From: Allobogoriella alba
GTDB taxonomy: Bacteria; Actinomycetota; Actinomycetes; Actinomycetales; Actinomycetaceae
DNA length: 64,000 bases
Assembly: GCF_042665525.1 (NCBI RefSeq)
Contig: NZ_JBHTCQ010000001.1
Coordinates: 496,001-560,000, forward strand
Direction: 5' to 3'
Under the pieces are notes generated by a model. The model saw only the letters and a list, made by a program, of their open reading frames with translations. It did no database searches and was not told where the DNA came from. Every line of letters starts with the position of its first letter. The first letter of the stretch is position 1. This document shows positions 19,568-27,139 of the stretch, in pieces. The translations under genes were made by a program, and so were the position numbers.

Positions 19568-20356
19568 TCAGCGACCGCCGTCGAGCAGGGTGAGGATCAC
19601 GCGGGCCGAACGCTCCGCCGCCTCCCCCAGCCCGAGGTGGAAGCTCTCGACCTGCTCGCCGTACTCCTCGACCGGCCCGCACAGGTCCGAGATGCCGCGC
19701 ACCGAGAGGAACGGCAGGCCGTAGGAGAACGCGACCTGCGCGAGCGCCGTGGACTCCATGTCCGTGCTCAGCGCGTCCGGGAAGCTCTCTCGCACGTGGG
19801 TGACGTTGACCGCGGTGACGAAGGAGTCGCCGGAGACCATCTGCCCGACGCGCAGCGTGCCGGCAGGCGGCGAGAGCGTCCGCGCTGCGGCGAGCAGGTC
19901 CGGGTCGGCGTCGTAGGCGACCGGCATGCCGGGGACCTGGCCGCGCACGTAGTCGAAGGCGGTCGCGTCGGCCCCGGTGTAGGTGTAGGTGTCCCCGGCG
20001 ACGACGTCCCCCACGCGCACGGACGTCCCGAGCCCGCCTGCGGAGCCGGTGGACAGGACCGCCCGGGGGCGGCACTCGCTGAGCGCGGCGACCAGCGCCG
20101 CGGCCGCGTTGACCAGGCCGATGCCACTGCGGACCAGCAGGATCGACGCGCCACCGATCTGCACGAGCTGTCCGCGGGCCCGGCCGCGCTGCCGGACCGG
20201 CCCGGCGTCCGTGGCGGCCTGCGAGTACGGGCGGACCTCCTCGTCCATCGCCCCGATGACGACGGCGTCCACCTCGGGGCCCCGGCCCGGGGGCCGGGCG
20301 GTCCCGGGCGGGTCCGCGGTCGGTCCGTGCACGCCGCCGGTGGATCCGGTGCTCAC
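19568..20356 (-). CDS. mtnN: 5'-methylthioadenosine/S-adenosylhomocysteine nucleosidase
   Basis: The enzyme cleaves adenine from methylthioadenosine and S-adenosylhomocysteine. Family motifs are clear: IGAMDEEVRP at the start of the core, STGSAGGL, GDSFV, MESTALAQVA with the substrate-binding Met-Glu, and SVRGISD with the catalytic Asp. The GTG start at 20356 overlaps the luxS stop by GTGA. About 60 residues of Pro/Gly-rich sequence precede the conserved core, so a shorter start is possible. Pairing with luxS makes the complete SAH to homocysteine plus AI-2 precursor route. Confidence 0.9.
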   Translation of the reverse strand: MSTGSTGGVHGPTADPPGTARPPGRGPEVDAVVIGAMDEEVRPYSQAATDAGPVRQRGRARGQLVQIGGASILLVRSGIGLVNAAAALVAALSECRPRAVLSTGSAGGLGTSVRVGDVVAGDTYTYTGADATAFDYVRGQVPGMPVAYDADPDLLAAARTLSPPAGTLRVGQMVSGDSFVTAVNVTHVRESFPDALSTDMESTALAQVAFSYGLPFLSVRGISDLCGPVEEYGEQVESFHLGLGEAAERSARVILTLLDGGR

Positions 20357-20811
20357 GCGGTCACCGTCGCCCACTCCTGGCGCCGGGCGAGCATGGTACG
20401 TGCGGCCTGCTGGGCGCCGGAGAGCGTGTGGCTGGCGGCCCAGCCGCACTGCGTCTCGTTGGCGGCGGGCACCTCGTCGGCGTCCGCGACGTCCTGCAGC
20501 GTGGTGGCGACGAGGTCGAGCACCTGCTCGTAGGGGTGCTCACCGGCGAGCAGCAGGTAGAAGCCGGTCTGGCACCCCATGGGCGAGAAGTCGACGACGT
20601 CGTCGGAGTGGTTGCGCACGTGCTCGGCGAAGGTGTGCTCGAGCGAGTGCACGACCGGCATCTCGAGGTGCTCGACGTTCGGCTGGCAGAACCGTACGTC
20701 GTACTTCGTCAGCACGTCGCCGCCCGGCAACCGCTTGGTGTCCGCGACGCGCACGTACGGAGCCGCGACGGTCCGGTGGTCCAGGTTGAAGCTCTCGACG
20801 TTCATCGGCAT
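20353..20811 (-). CDS. luxS: S-ribosylhomocysteine lyase
   Basis: The 152-residue product is the usual LuxS length. The metal ligands are visible in HSLEH, with the third ligand cysteine in ETQCGWAA, and the catalytic cysteine is in SPMGCQTGFY. It converts S-ribosylhomocysteine to homocysteine and the autoinducer-2 precursor. ATG 20811 follows GGAAGGAG at seven bases, so the longer upstream frame is not used. It is translationally coupled to the nucleosidase gene that makes its substrate. Confidence 0.96.
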   Translation of the reverse strand: MPMNVESFNLDHRTVAAPYVRVADTKRLPGGDVLTKYDVRFCQPNVEHLEMPVVHSLEHTFAEHVRNHSDDVVDFSPMGCQTGFYLLLAGEHPYEQVLDLVATTLQDVADADEVPAANETQCGWAASHTLSGAQQAARTMLARRQEWATVTA

Positions 20812-20845
20812 GGCGATGCTCCTTCCGGTGCCTGTCCGGACACCA

Positions 20846-21928
20846 TCATGGGGCCTGGACCGGGCGGCTGCTCGCCACCGGGTGGTCGGGGCGGGCACCG
20901 GCGCCCAGGACGCCACGCACCTCCGCGACGTCGACCTCCGCGAGATCCGACGGCGACCACGTCGGCGTGCGGTCCTTGTCCACGAGCACGGCGCGGACGC
21001 CCTCGGCGAAGTCCGGCCGACCGATGAGCCAGGAGGCGGCCCGGGTCTCGCGTTCGAGGCAGTCGGCGAGGGGCGAGGACCGGGCGGCAGCGAGCAGCTC
21101 GAGCACGGTCACGAGCGAGGTGGGGCACGCCGCACGGAGCGTCGCTGCGGTCTCGGCGGCCCAGCGCGCCGCCGGAGAGTCCGTGCCGGCCCGGGCGTCG
21201 AGGCGGGCGAGGATCTCCTCCGCACCTTCCCCGGCGAAGTCCCCCTCGACGGCGTCACGGATCGCGCCGGTGAGCGTCGCACCTTCCGCGGGGCGCCGGG
21301 CCCGGCGGTCCAGGGCGGTCAGGCCGTCCCGGATCAGTGCCTCGACGAGGTCGCCCGCCTCCTCGGTGGGGACGTAGTGGGTGGCGAGGCCGAGCGCCAG
21401 GGCGTCGGCGGCGCCGACACGGGCCCCGGTGAGGGCGAGGTAGCGGCCGACGGCGCCGGCCGGGTCGCCGTCGAGGCGGCTGAAGGCGTACGTCATCCCG
21501 ACGTCCGTGGCGAACCCGAGCGCCGTCTCCGGCATGGCGAGCAGCGATCGGTCGGTGACCACGCGGACGTCGCCGTGCACGCTGACGCCGAGCCCGCCGC
21601 CCATCGTGACGCCGTCGAGCACGGCGACGTACGGCTTCGGGTACTCCGCCACGAGACGGTTGAGGGCGTACTCGTCGACGAAGTAGCGCTCGGCGGCGTC
21701 GTGCCGGCCGTCGAGCACGGCGTCCCGGGCGCTGCGCACGTCCCCGCCCGCGCAGAACGCCCGTCCGGCCCCGGTGACGACGACGGTGCCGACCGCCTCG
21801 TCGGTCCGCCACGACGTGAGGACCTCGTGCAGGCGTCGAACCATGTCGTGGTCCAGCGCGTTGAGCGCCTCCTGCCGGTCGAGCTCGATCCGGCCGACGC
21901 CGCCGTCGACCCAGGTACGCACGGTCAT
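20846..21928 (-). CDS. 3-hydroxyisobutyryl-CoA hydrolase-like enoyl-CoA hydratase/isomerase
   Basis: The 360-residue protein has crotonase-fold motifs: AFCAGGDVRS (oxyanion hole), MGGGLGVSVHG and PETALGFATDVG. The C-terminal extension with RPDFAEGVRAVLVDKD is characteristic of the 3-hydroxyisobutyryl-CoA hydrolase subgroup, which acts in valine breakdown. The gene sits 21 bases after the osmoprotectant binding protein and 34 bases before luxS. The three units may share transcripts, but a functional link is not evident. Confidence 0.88.
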   Translation of the reverse strand: MTVRTWVDGGVGRIELDRQEALNALDHDMVRRLHEVLTSWRTDEAVGTVVVTGAGRAFCAGGDVRSARDAVLDGRHDAAERYFVDEYALNRLVAEYPKPYVAVLDGVTMGGGLGVSVHGDVRVVTDRSLLAMPETALGFATDVGMTYAFSRLDGDPAGAVGRYLALTGARVGAADALALGLATHYVPTEEAGDLVEALIRDGLTALDRRARRPAEGATLTGAIRDAVEGDFAGEGAEEILARLDARAGTDSPAARWAAETAATLRAACPTSLVTVLELLAAARSSPLADCLERETRAASWLIGRPDFAEGVRAVLVDKDRTPTWSPSDLAEVDVAEVRGVLGAGARPDHPVASSRPVQAP

Positions 21929-21949
21929 GGCGTCACGATCTCACGCCGC

Positions 21950-22933
21950 TCAGCCTCGGCTGACCAGGCCCTCCTCGACGAGCCAGTCCATCGCGACGTC
22001 CGCCGGTTCCTGGCCCTCGACGTCGATCCGGCCGTTGAGCTCGATGAGCTGCTCGGTGTCCAGCCGTGGCGAGATCTGTGCGAAGACCTCCTCGATCTCG
22101 GGGTTCTCCTCGAGGACCTCGGTCCGCACGATCGGCGCGACGTCGTACGGCGGGAAGAACTGCCGGTCGTCCTCGATGACGGTGAGGTCGAGGGACTGGA
22201 TGCGTCCGTCCGTCGTGAAGATCTCGCCGAAGTTGCACTCACCGTTGGCCGTGGCCTGGTAGATCGCGCCGGTGTCCAGCACGGAGATGTTCTCGGACGG
22301 GATGCCCTGCGGGTCGTCCAGCGGGATCCCGTAGTGCTCGAGCATCGGCTCGAGACCGTCCGACCGGCTGCGGAACTCGCTCTCGACGCACAGCGTGCGC
22401 TCCTCGACGGGTACCTCGGCGAGCTCGGACAGACTGTCGATGCCGATCTCCTCCGCCGCCTGCGGCCCCATCGCGAACCCGTAGGTGTTGTTCATCGGTG
22501 CGGGCTCGAGCCAGGTGATCCCGTTCTCCAGGTCCGCGTCGTGGACCGCCTGGAACTGCTCGTCGAAGTCGGCGATCTTGGGCTGGCCCATGTAGGAGGT
22601 CCAGGCGCTGCCGGTGTACTCCCACTGGACGTCGGTGTTGCCCGAGAGCATCGCCTCGCGTGCCGCGGCCGAGCCGGGGATGTTCGTGGCGTCGGTGACG
22701 TGGTACCCGGCGGCCCGGAGGGCGAGCACGGCGATCTTGCCGAGCAGGAGCTGCTCGGTGAAGTTCTTGGCGCCGACCGTGATGGTGACGTCTCCGGCGC
22801 CCTCGATCTCCTCGATCCCGGCCGGCGCCACAGGCGGCGCGTAGCCGGACGCGGGCTCCAGGCCGCAGGCGGCCAGCGGCACGACGGTGGCCAGTGCGGC
22901 CAGGCTGGTGAGGGAGCGGGTACGGCGTTTCAT
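21950..22933 (-). CDS. Osmoprotectant/glycine betaine ABC transporter substrate-binding lipoprotein
   Basis: The 327-residue product has a lipobox (PLAAC) and begins its core with ITVGAKNFTEQLLLGK, the signature of OpuCC/ProX-type binding proteins. WEYTGSAWTSYMG and the PPYDVAPIVR segment also match this family. It binds quaternary ammonium osmoprotectants and delivers them to the two permeases encoded upstream. The start overlaps the preceding stop in TGATG. Confidence 0.92.
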   Translation of the reverse strand: MKRRTRSLTSLAALATVVPLAACGLEPASGYAPPVAPAGIEEIEGAGDVTITVGAKNFTEQLLLGKIAVLALRAAGYHVTDATNIPGSAAAREAMLSGNTDVQWEYTGSAWTSYMGQPKIADFDEQFQAVHDADLENGITWLEPAPMNNTYGFAMGPQAAEEIGIDSLSELAEVPVEERTLCVESEFRSRSDGLEPMLEHYGIPLDDPQGIPSENISVLDTGAIYQATANGECNFGEIFTTDGRIQSLDLTVIEDDRQFFPPYDVAPIVRTEVLEENPEIEEVFAQISPRLDTEQLIELNGRIDVEGQEPADVAMDWLVEEGLVSRG

Positions 22934-23709
22934 CACACACCTCGGGGTCGGGCGACGTGCTCGACGACCCGGCCGAGCCAGTCGATGAGCAGGGCGAGCA
23001 GGGCGATGAGGAGTGCGCCGGAGACGAGCAGGCGGGGCAGGAAGAGGTTGACGCCCGTGGTGATGAAGATGCCCAGGCCACCGGCGTTGATGAAGACGGC
23101 CAGGGCCGCGGTGCCGACCAGGAGCACGAGCGCGGTGCGGAGACCGGCGAGGATGACGGGCACGGCGATCGGCAGCTCGACGCGCCACAGGACCGCGAGG
23201 GCGGACATGCCCATGCCGCGCCCGGCCTCGATGAGACGCGGGTCAACACCGGACAGGCCGACCATGGTGTTCCGGAGCACCGGGAGCGCGGCGTACGCGA
23301 CCAGCGCGATCACCGCGGTCCACCTGCCGAACCCGAGCGTGGGCACCATGGCCAGCAGCACGAAGAGCCCGATCGCGGGTGCCGCCTGACCGATGTTGGC
23401 GACGGCCACGACCGGTCCGGCGAGCCCCTTGAGCCGCCCGCGGGTCAGCAGGATGCCGAGCGGCACGAAGATGACGATGACGATGCCGGCGGAGACGAAG
23501 GTCAGCCACAGGTGCTCGACGAACGCCGTGCCCAGGGCGCGCCAGGAGAGCGTCGGTGCCTCGCCGAACGACAGCTCGGCCGTCAGCCGCCAGACCAGCC
23601 AGCCGGCCGCCACGGCGAGGACGGCGACGGGCTGGACGATCAGGCTCCGCCAGGGCTTGGTCCCCTCGGTGGTGTCGAGGTCCGCCTGTGCGGTGCGGGT
23701 CTGGCTCAC
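22933..23709 (-). CDS. Osmoprotectant ABC transporter permease
   Basis: This 258-residue protein has about six membrane helices and the OpuCB/ProW-type EAA region (GVDPRLIEAGRGMGMSALAVLWRVELPIA). It begins at GTG 23709, overlapping the ATPase stop by GTGA. It is one of two permeases in the operon. The paired arrangement, permease-ATPase-permease-binding protein, is typical of the OpuC-like systems. Confidence 0.92.
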   Translation of the reverse strand: MSQTRTAQADLDTTEGTKPWRSLIVQPVAVLAVAAGWLVWRLTAELSFGEAPTLSWRALGTAFVEHLWLTFVSAGIVIVIFVPLGILLTRGRLKGLAGPVVAVANIGQAAPAIGLFVLLAMVPTLGFGRWTAVIALVAYAALPVLRNTMVGLSGVDPRLIEAGRGMGMSALAVLWRVELPIAVPVILAGLRTALVLLVGTAALAVFINAGGLGIFITTGVNLFLPRLLVSGALLIALLALLIDWLGRVVEHVARPRGV

Positions 23710-24920
23710 GACGCGCCCCCGGCGGAGGGCGCGGGGTTGTCCTCGGCCCGCGGCCCGCTCGACGGCGTCATGAAGGACATCACGGCATCGACCGTCAGGT
23801 AGCCGGCGTAGGTGTCCCGCCGGCCGGTGACGATGACCCCGTTCTGCGAGGCGGTGAGCATGGTGTCCAGCGCCTCGTTGAGCGTGGCGCGGCGGGCGAG
23901 CGTGGGCAGGTCCTCGTCGACCTGGCCGCCGATGGTGTCCTCGCGCTCGAGCTCCTCCAGCCGGTGCCAGCGCAACGGACGGTCCCGCGCGTCCAGGACC
24001 ACGACGTAGTCGTCGCCGGCCGCACGTGCGCGGGCGACCGCGTCCGCCGCGGGCGTGCCGACCGTCGCCGTCGTGCCGGTCCTGAGCTCGACGTCGCTGA
24101 CCCGGGTGAGGTCGAGGGTCTTCAGGGCGGCCCCCTTGCCCACGAAGTCGACGACGAAGTCGTCCGCCGGGTTGGTGAGGATGACCTCCGGGGTGTCGAG
24201 CTGCACGATGCGCGCGCCGACGTCGAGGATCGCGATCCGGTCGCCGAGCTTGACCGCCTCGTCGAAGTCGTGGGTGACCATGACGATGGTCTTGCCGAGC
24301 TCCTCCTGGATGTTGAGCAGCTCGTCCTGGAGGCGCTGGCGCGTGATCGGGTCGACCGCGCCGAAGGGCTCGTCCATGAGCAGCACGGGCGGGTCGGCGG
24401 CGAGGGCGCGCGCGACGCCGACGCGCTGCTGCTGACCGCCGGAGAGCTCCCGCGGGTACCGGTTCCGGTACGTCTCGGGGTCGAGGCCGACGAGGTCGAG
24501 GAGCTCCTCGACCCGGGCCTCGATGCGCGCCTTGTCCCAGCCGAGCATCCCCGGGACGATGCCGACGTTCGCGGCGACGGTCATGTGCGGGAAGAGTCCA
24601 CCGGCCTGGATGACGTAGCCGATGCCACGGCGCAGCTCGTCGGCGTTCTTCCGGGTGACGTCCTCGCCGTCGAGGACGATCGAGCCCGAGGTGGGCTCGA
24701 TGAGCCGGTTGATCATCTTCAGGGTGGTCGTCTTGCCGCACCCGGACGGACCGACGAGGACCAGGATCTCGCCGGCCTGGATGTCGATGTCGACGCTGTC
24801 CACCGCCGGCCGTTGCTGGCCGGGGTAGCGCTTGGTGACCTGCTGGAGCTGGATCGAGGCACCGGTGGCGCTCGACGCGGGTCCCGGTGCGACGCTCTCG
24901 GTGGTGGTGGGCTCAGGCAC
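23706..24920 (-). CDS. Osmoprotectant ABC transporter ATP-binding protein with CBS domains
   Basis: This 404-residue protein has Walker A GPSGCGKT, signature LSGGQQQRVGVARAL and Walker B VLLMDEPFGAVD. After the ATPase comes a CBS-domain pair (segments DDYVVVLDARDRPLRW and QNGVIVTGRRDTYAGYL), which in OpuA-type transporters senses ionic strength. It starts at GTG 24920 behind GGGGG and overlaps the first permease by eight bases. The N-terminal 25 residues are Pro/Thr-rich and may be unstructured. Confidence 0.94.
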   Translation of the reverse strand: MPEPTTTESVAPGPASSATGASIQLQQVTKRYPGQQRPAVDSVDIDIQAGEILVLVGPSGCGKTTTLKMINRLIEPTSGSIVLDGEDVTRKNADELRRGIGYVIQAGGLFPHMTVAANVGIVPGMLGWDKARIEARVEELLDLVGLDPETYRNRYPRELSGGQQQRVGVARALAADPPVLLMDEPFGAVDPITRQRLQDELLNIQEELGKTIVMVTHDFDEAVKLGDRIAILDVGARIVQLDTPEVILTNPADDFVVDFVGKGAALKTLDLTRVSDVELRTGTTATVGTPAADAVARARAAGDDYVVVLDARDRPLRWHRLEELEREDTIGGQVDEDLPTLARRATLNEALDTMLTASQNGVIVTGRRDTYAGYLTVDAVMSFMTPSSGPRAEDNPAPSAGGAS

Positions 24921-25554
24921 GGATCCCCCTGGAGATGGTGAGGCGGGCGACCAGCACGAGCAGCAGGTCGACCACGAGGGCGAGCAGGACGACGGCGATG
25001 GTGCCGATGAGGGCGAGGTAGGTGGCGTTGGCGCCACCCAGTCGCGACAGGCCGGAGAAGATGAGCCCGCCGAGCCCCGGGCCGAGGACGTAGGCGGCGA
25101 CGGCGGCGATGCCCATGACCATCTGGGCCGAGACCCGGATGCCGGCCAGGATGACGGGCCAGGCAAGCGGCAGCTCGACCCGGGCGAGCGTGGCGAGCCG
25201 GCTCATGCCGATGCCGCGGGCGGACTCGACCATGCCGCGGTCGACGCCCGAGAGCCCGACGACGGCGTTCCGGAGAATCGGCAGCACGGCGTAGAAGGTG
25301 ATCGCGACGACGGCCGGGACGACACCGAACCCGAGGGCCGCGAGCAGGAGGCCGAGGAGGGCGAAGGACGGGATCGTCAGGCCGATCGCCGAGGCGGAGT
25401 TCGCCATGGAGGTCAGCCGGGGGCTGCGGTACACGAGCACGGCGATCATGAGAGCGATGGCCGTGGCGAGCACCACGCACTGGAGCACGAGGCTGACGTG
25501 CTGGTACGAGAGGAAGAGGATCTCGTCCCGTCGTTCGACGACGTAGGCCCACAT
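24913..25554 (-). CDS. Osmoprotectant ABC transporter permease
   Basis: This 213-residue protein is the first gene of the importer operon. It has about five to six membrane helices and the EAA motif (GVDRGMVESARGIGMSRLATLARVELP). ATG 25554 was chosen because it gives the family length and begins with the usual amphipathic ERRDEILFLSYQH segment; GGAGGGG lies about 11 bases upstream. Confidence 0.9.
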   Translation of the reverse strand: MWAYVVERRDEILFLSYQHVSLVLQCVVLATAIALMIAVLVYRSPRLTSMANSASAIGLTIPSFALLGLLLAALGFGVVPAVVAITFYAVLPILRNAVVGLSGVDRGMVESARGIGMSRLATLARVELPLAWPVILAGIRVSAQMVMGIAAVAAYVLGPGLGGLIFSGLSRLGGANATYLALIGTIAVVLLALVVDLLLVLVARLTISRGIRA

Positions 25555-25961
25555 GTGGCTCTGATCCCCTCCGGTGGCGGTCGCTGGTCGGCGCCGCACA
25601 CCTGGTGGCTGCCGCAGGTGTGCGCCAGTGGTGCGGCAGCCGTTGACCGTACAGGTATCCCCATGACCGTGCAGGTGCCAAGACATGGCGCCGGGCCACA
25701 TCAGGCAAAGCGCGCGCCAAGTTCAGTGGTGAGGCCGGTGCGAACGTCGTCTCACATCGCAGACGAACTGTCCATACTCCGCGGGCTCGCCTTGCGGACC
25801 GCGCTGCAGTGTGCCTGCCTGGCGTCGCAGATCCGCGACCCGCCGGATCCGCGACACGCCGACCTGCCGCGACACGCCAGAACTTCCGGTCGAATCTCCG
25901 CCGACTGCCGCGGGTGGGTCTCCTGCGATGCCCACAGCGTGTGGATCGATCGCCTCCGGTG

Positions 25962-26141
25962 ATGTCCACAGGTCCACGGCCGCCCGCGCCCGCGCCGCCG
26001 GAGAGCGCCACCGGCGGTGCGGGCACGGTCCATGTCAGTGGTCCGCGGAAGACTGGTCCAAGACCGGCTGGTCACCGCCGTCGAGGGGCGCTGCGAGCTC
26101 TGTCCACAAGGCGTCCCCAGGGGCGGCCCGGCCGGTCCACA
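25962..26141 (+). promoter_or_regulatory. Cluster of DnaA-box-like nonamers
   Basis: ATGTCCACA (25962-25970), CTGTCCACA (26100-26108) and CGGTCCACA (26133-26141) differ by one, one and two bases from TTGTCCACA, the box used in high-GC actinobacteria. In Escherichia coli, nrdAB is DnaA-regulated, so a comparable link here is an inference. Confidence 0.3.
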
Positions 26142-26192
26142 ACAGGGATTCAGGCCGAGCCGGCGGTTCGAGGCGCAACACGCCGAGACCCA

Positions 26193-26237
26193 GCATCTTG
26201 GGGTTCCACCACCCAGGGACCCCCAGGTGTAGTGTTG
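26193..26237 (+). promoter_or_regulatory. Candidate tandem NrdR boxes
   Basis: The site CCAGGTGTAGTGTTG at 26223-26237 closely matches the actinobacterial NrdR box form CCAGATCTAGTGTTG. A weaker copy containing ATCTTGGGGTT begins at 26195. The two sites are 32 bases apart, the spacing normally seen between paired NrdR boxes. NrdR represses ribonucleotide reductase genes. Confidence 0.5.
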
Positions 26238-26346
26238 AGGGACCGCGGAGAGGCATACTCCCGGACAAATCACACGGATGTTGTTACACGAGGGTCAGAC
26301 GTGGTTCTGACCAGTGACGACGCACAAGACAAGGAGTTCGGCCCGG

Positions 26347-26592
26347 ATGAGCATCACCGTCTACAGCAAGCCGTCCTGCGTCCAGTGCGACGCCACCTAC
26401 CGGGCGCTGAACAAGCAGGGACTCGAGTACGAGGTCGTCGACATCACGGCCGACGCCGAGGCGCTCGAGAGCGTCAAGGCACTCGGTTACCAGCAGGCGC
26501 CGGTGGTCTTCGCGGACGGTGACCACTGGTCGGGCTTCCGCCCGGACAAGATCAAGGCGCTCGCGGCGCAGAAGGCCGCGGTCAGCGCCTGA
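26347..26592 (+). CDS. nrdH: NrdH glutaredoxin-like redox protein
   Basis: The 81-residue product has the CVQC active site (SKPSCVQCDATYRAL) and the C-terminal GFRPDKIKAL motif that distinguish NrdH from ordinary glutaredoxins. It reduces the class Ib ribonucleotide reductase NrdE using thioredoxin reductase. It is first in the nrdHIEF operon. ATG 26347 follows AAGGAG and gives the usual length, whereas an upstream in-frame start would add an unlikely tail. Confidence 0.96.
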   Translation: MSITVYSKPSCVQCDATYRALNKQGLEYEVVDITADAEALESVKALGYQQAPVVFADGDHWSGFRPDKIKALAAQKAAVSA

Positions 26593-26616
26593 GGTCGACG
26601 GACGGGACACGCAGTC

Positions 26617-26653
26617 TTCGGCCGGACCACCGCGGCCCGGTGGTCCGGCCGAA
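26617..26653 (+). terminator. Perfect stem-loop between nrdH and nrdI
   Basis: TTCGGCCGGACCACC pairs with its exact complement over 15 base pairs around a seven-base loop (GCGGCCC). It may attenuate transcription or protect the nrdH message. Confidence 0.5.
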
Positions 26654-26722
26654 CACCAACCGTCACCGCTCACGGAGCGGACGGCGGGCAGGGGGAACAG
26701 GCATCGCTGAAGGAGGGCAGTG

Positions 26723-27139
26723 ATGGGCACGATCGTCTACTTCTCCTCCGCCACGAACAACACGCACCGGTTCGTGGAGAAGCTCGGCATGTCCGCGCAC
26801 CGCATCCCGCTACGGCCGCGCGACCCCTTCCTGCGCGTGGACGAGGAGTACGTCCTCATCCTCCCTACCTACGGGGGCGGTGACGGGAAGGGCGCGGTGC
26901 CCAAGCAGGTCATCCGGTTCCTCAACGACGAGCACAACCGGTCCTTGATCCGTGGGGTCGTCGCCGCCGGGAACATGAACTTCGGTACGGGCTACGGCCT
27001 GGCGGGCGACATCGTCGCCGCCAAGTGCGGGGTGCCGTACCTCTACAGATTCGAACTCATGGGAACGACCGAGGACGTGGAACGCGTCCGCGAGGGATTG
27101 GGGCAGTTTTGGCAGCAACGCTCACTGATACCGGCGTAA
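26723..27139 (+). CDS. nrdI: NrdI flavodoxin-like protein of class Ib ribonucleotide reductase
   Basis: This 138-residue protein begins IVYFSSATNNTHRFVEKL, the flavin phosphate loop of NrdI. LPTYGGG and GNMNFGTGYGLAGD are also conserved. NrdI supplies the oxidant that builds the dimanganese-tyrosyl radical cofactor in NrdF. ATG 26723 lies six bases after AGGAGG and is preferred to the GTG three bases earlier. Its 3' end overlaps the proposed nrdE start. Confidence 0.95.
   Translation: MGTIVYFSSATNNTHRFVEKLGMSAHRIPLRPRDPFLRVDEEYVLILPTYGGGDGKGAVPKQVIRFLNDEHNRSLIRGVVAAGNMNFGTGYGLAGDIVAAKCGVPYLYRFELMGTTEDVERVREGLGQFWQQRSLIPA

Larger units (their letters stand above)
25555..26346. other. Long intergenic region between divergent osmoprotectant and nrd operons
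   Basis: This stretch of about 790 bases carries no gene I can support on either strand. It must contain the divergent promoters. It also contains short degenerate direct repeats (for example GATCCGCGAC and GCGACACGCC near 25840-25880), several DnaA-box-like nonamers and two NrdR-box-like sites close to nrdH. Confidence 0.55.

Noticed and set aside
25809..26522. Plus-strand frame spanning the nrd promoter region
   Set aside because: It crosses the NrdR-like sites and the nrdH start in another frame, and has no protein-like composition.
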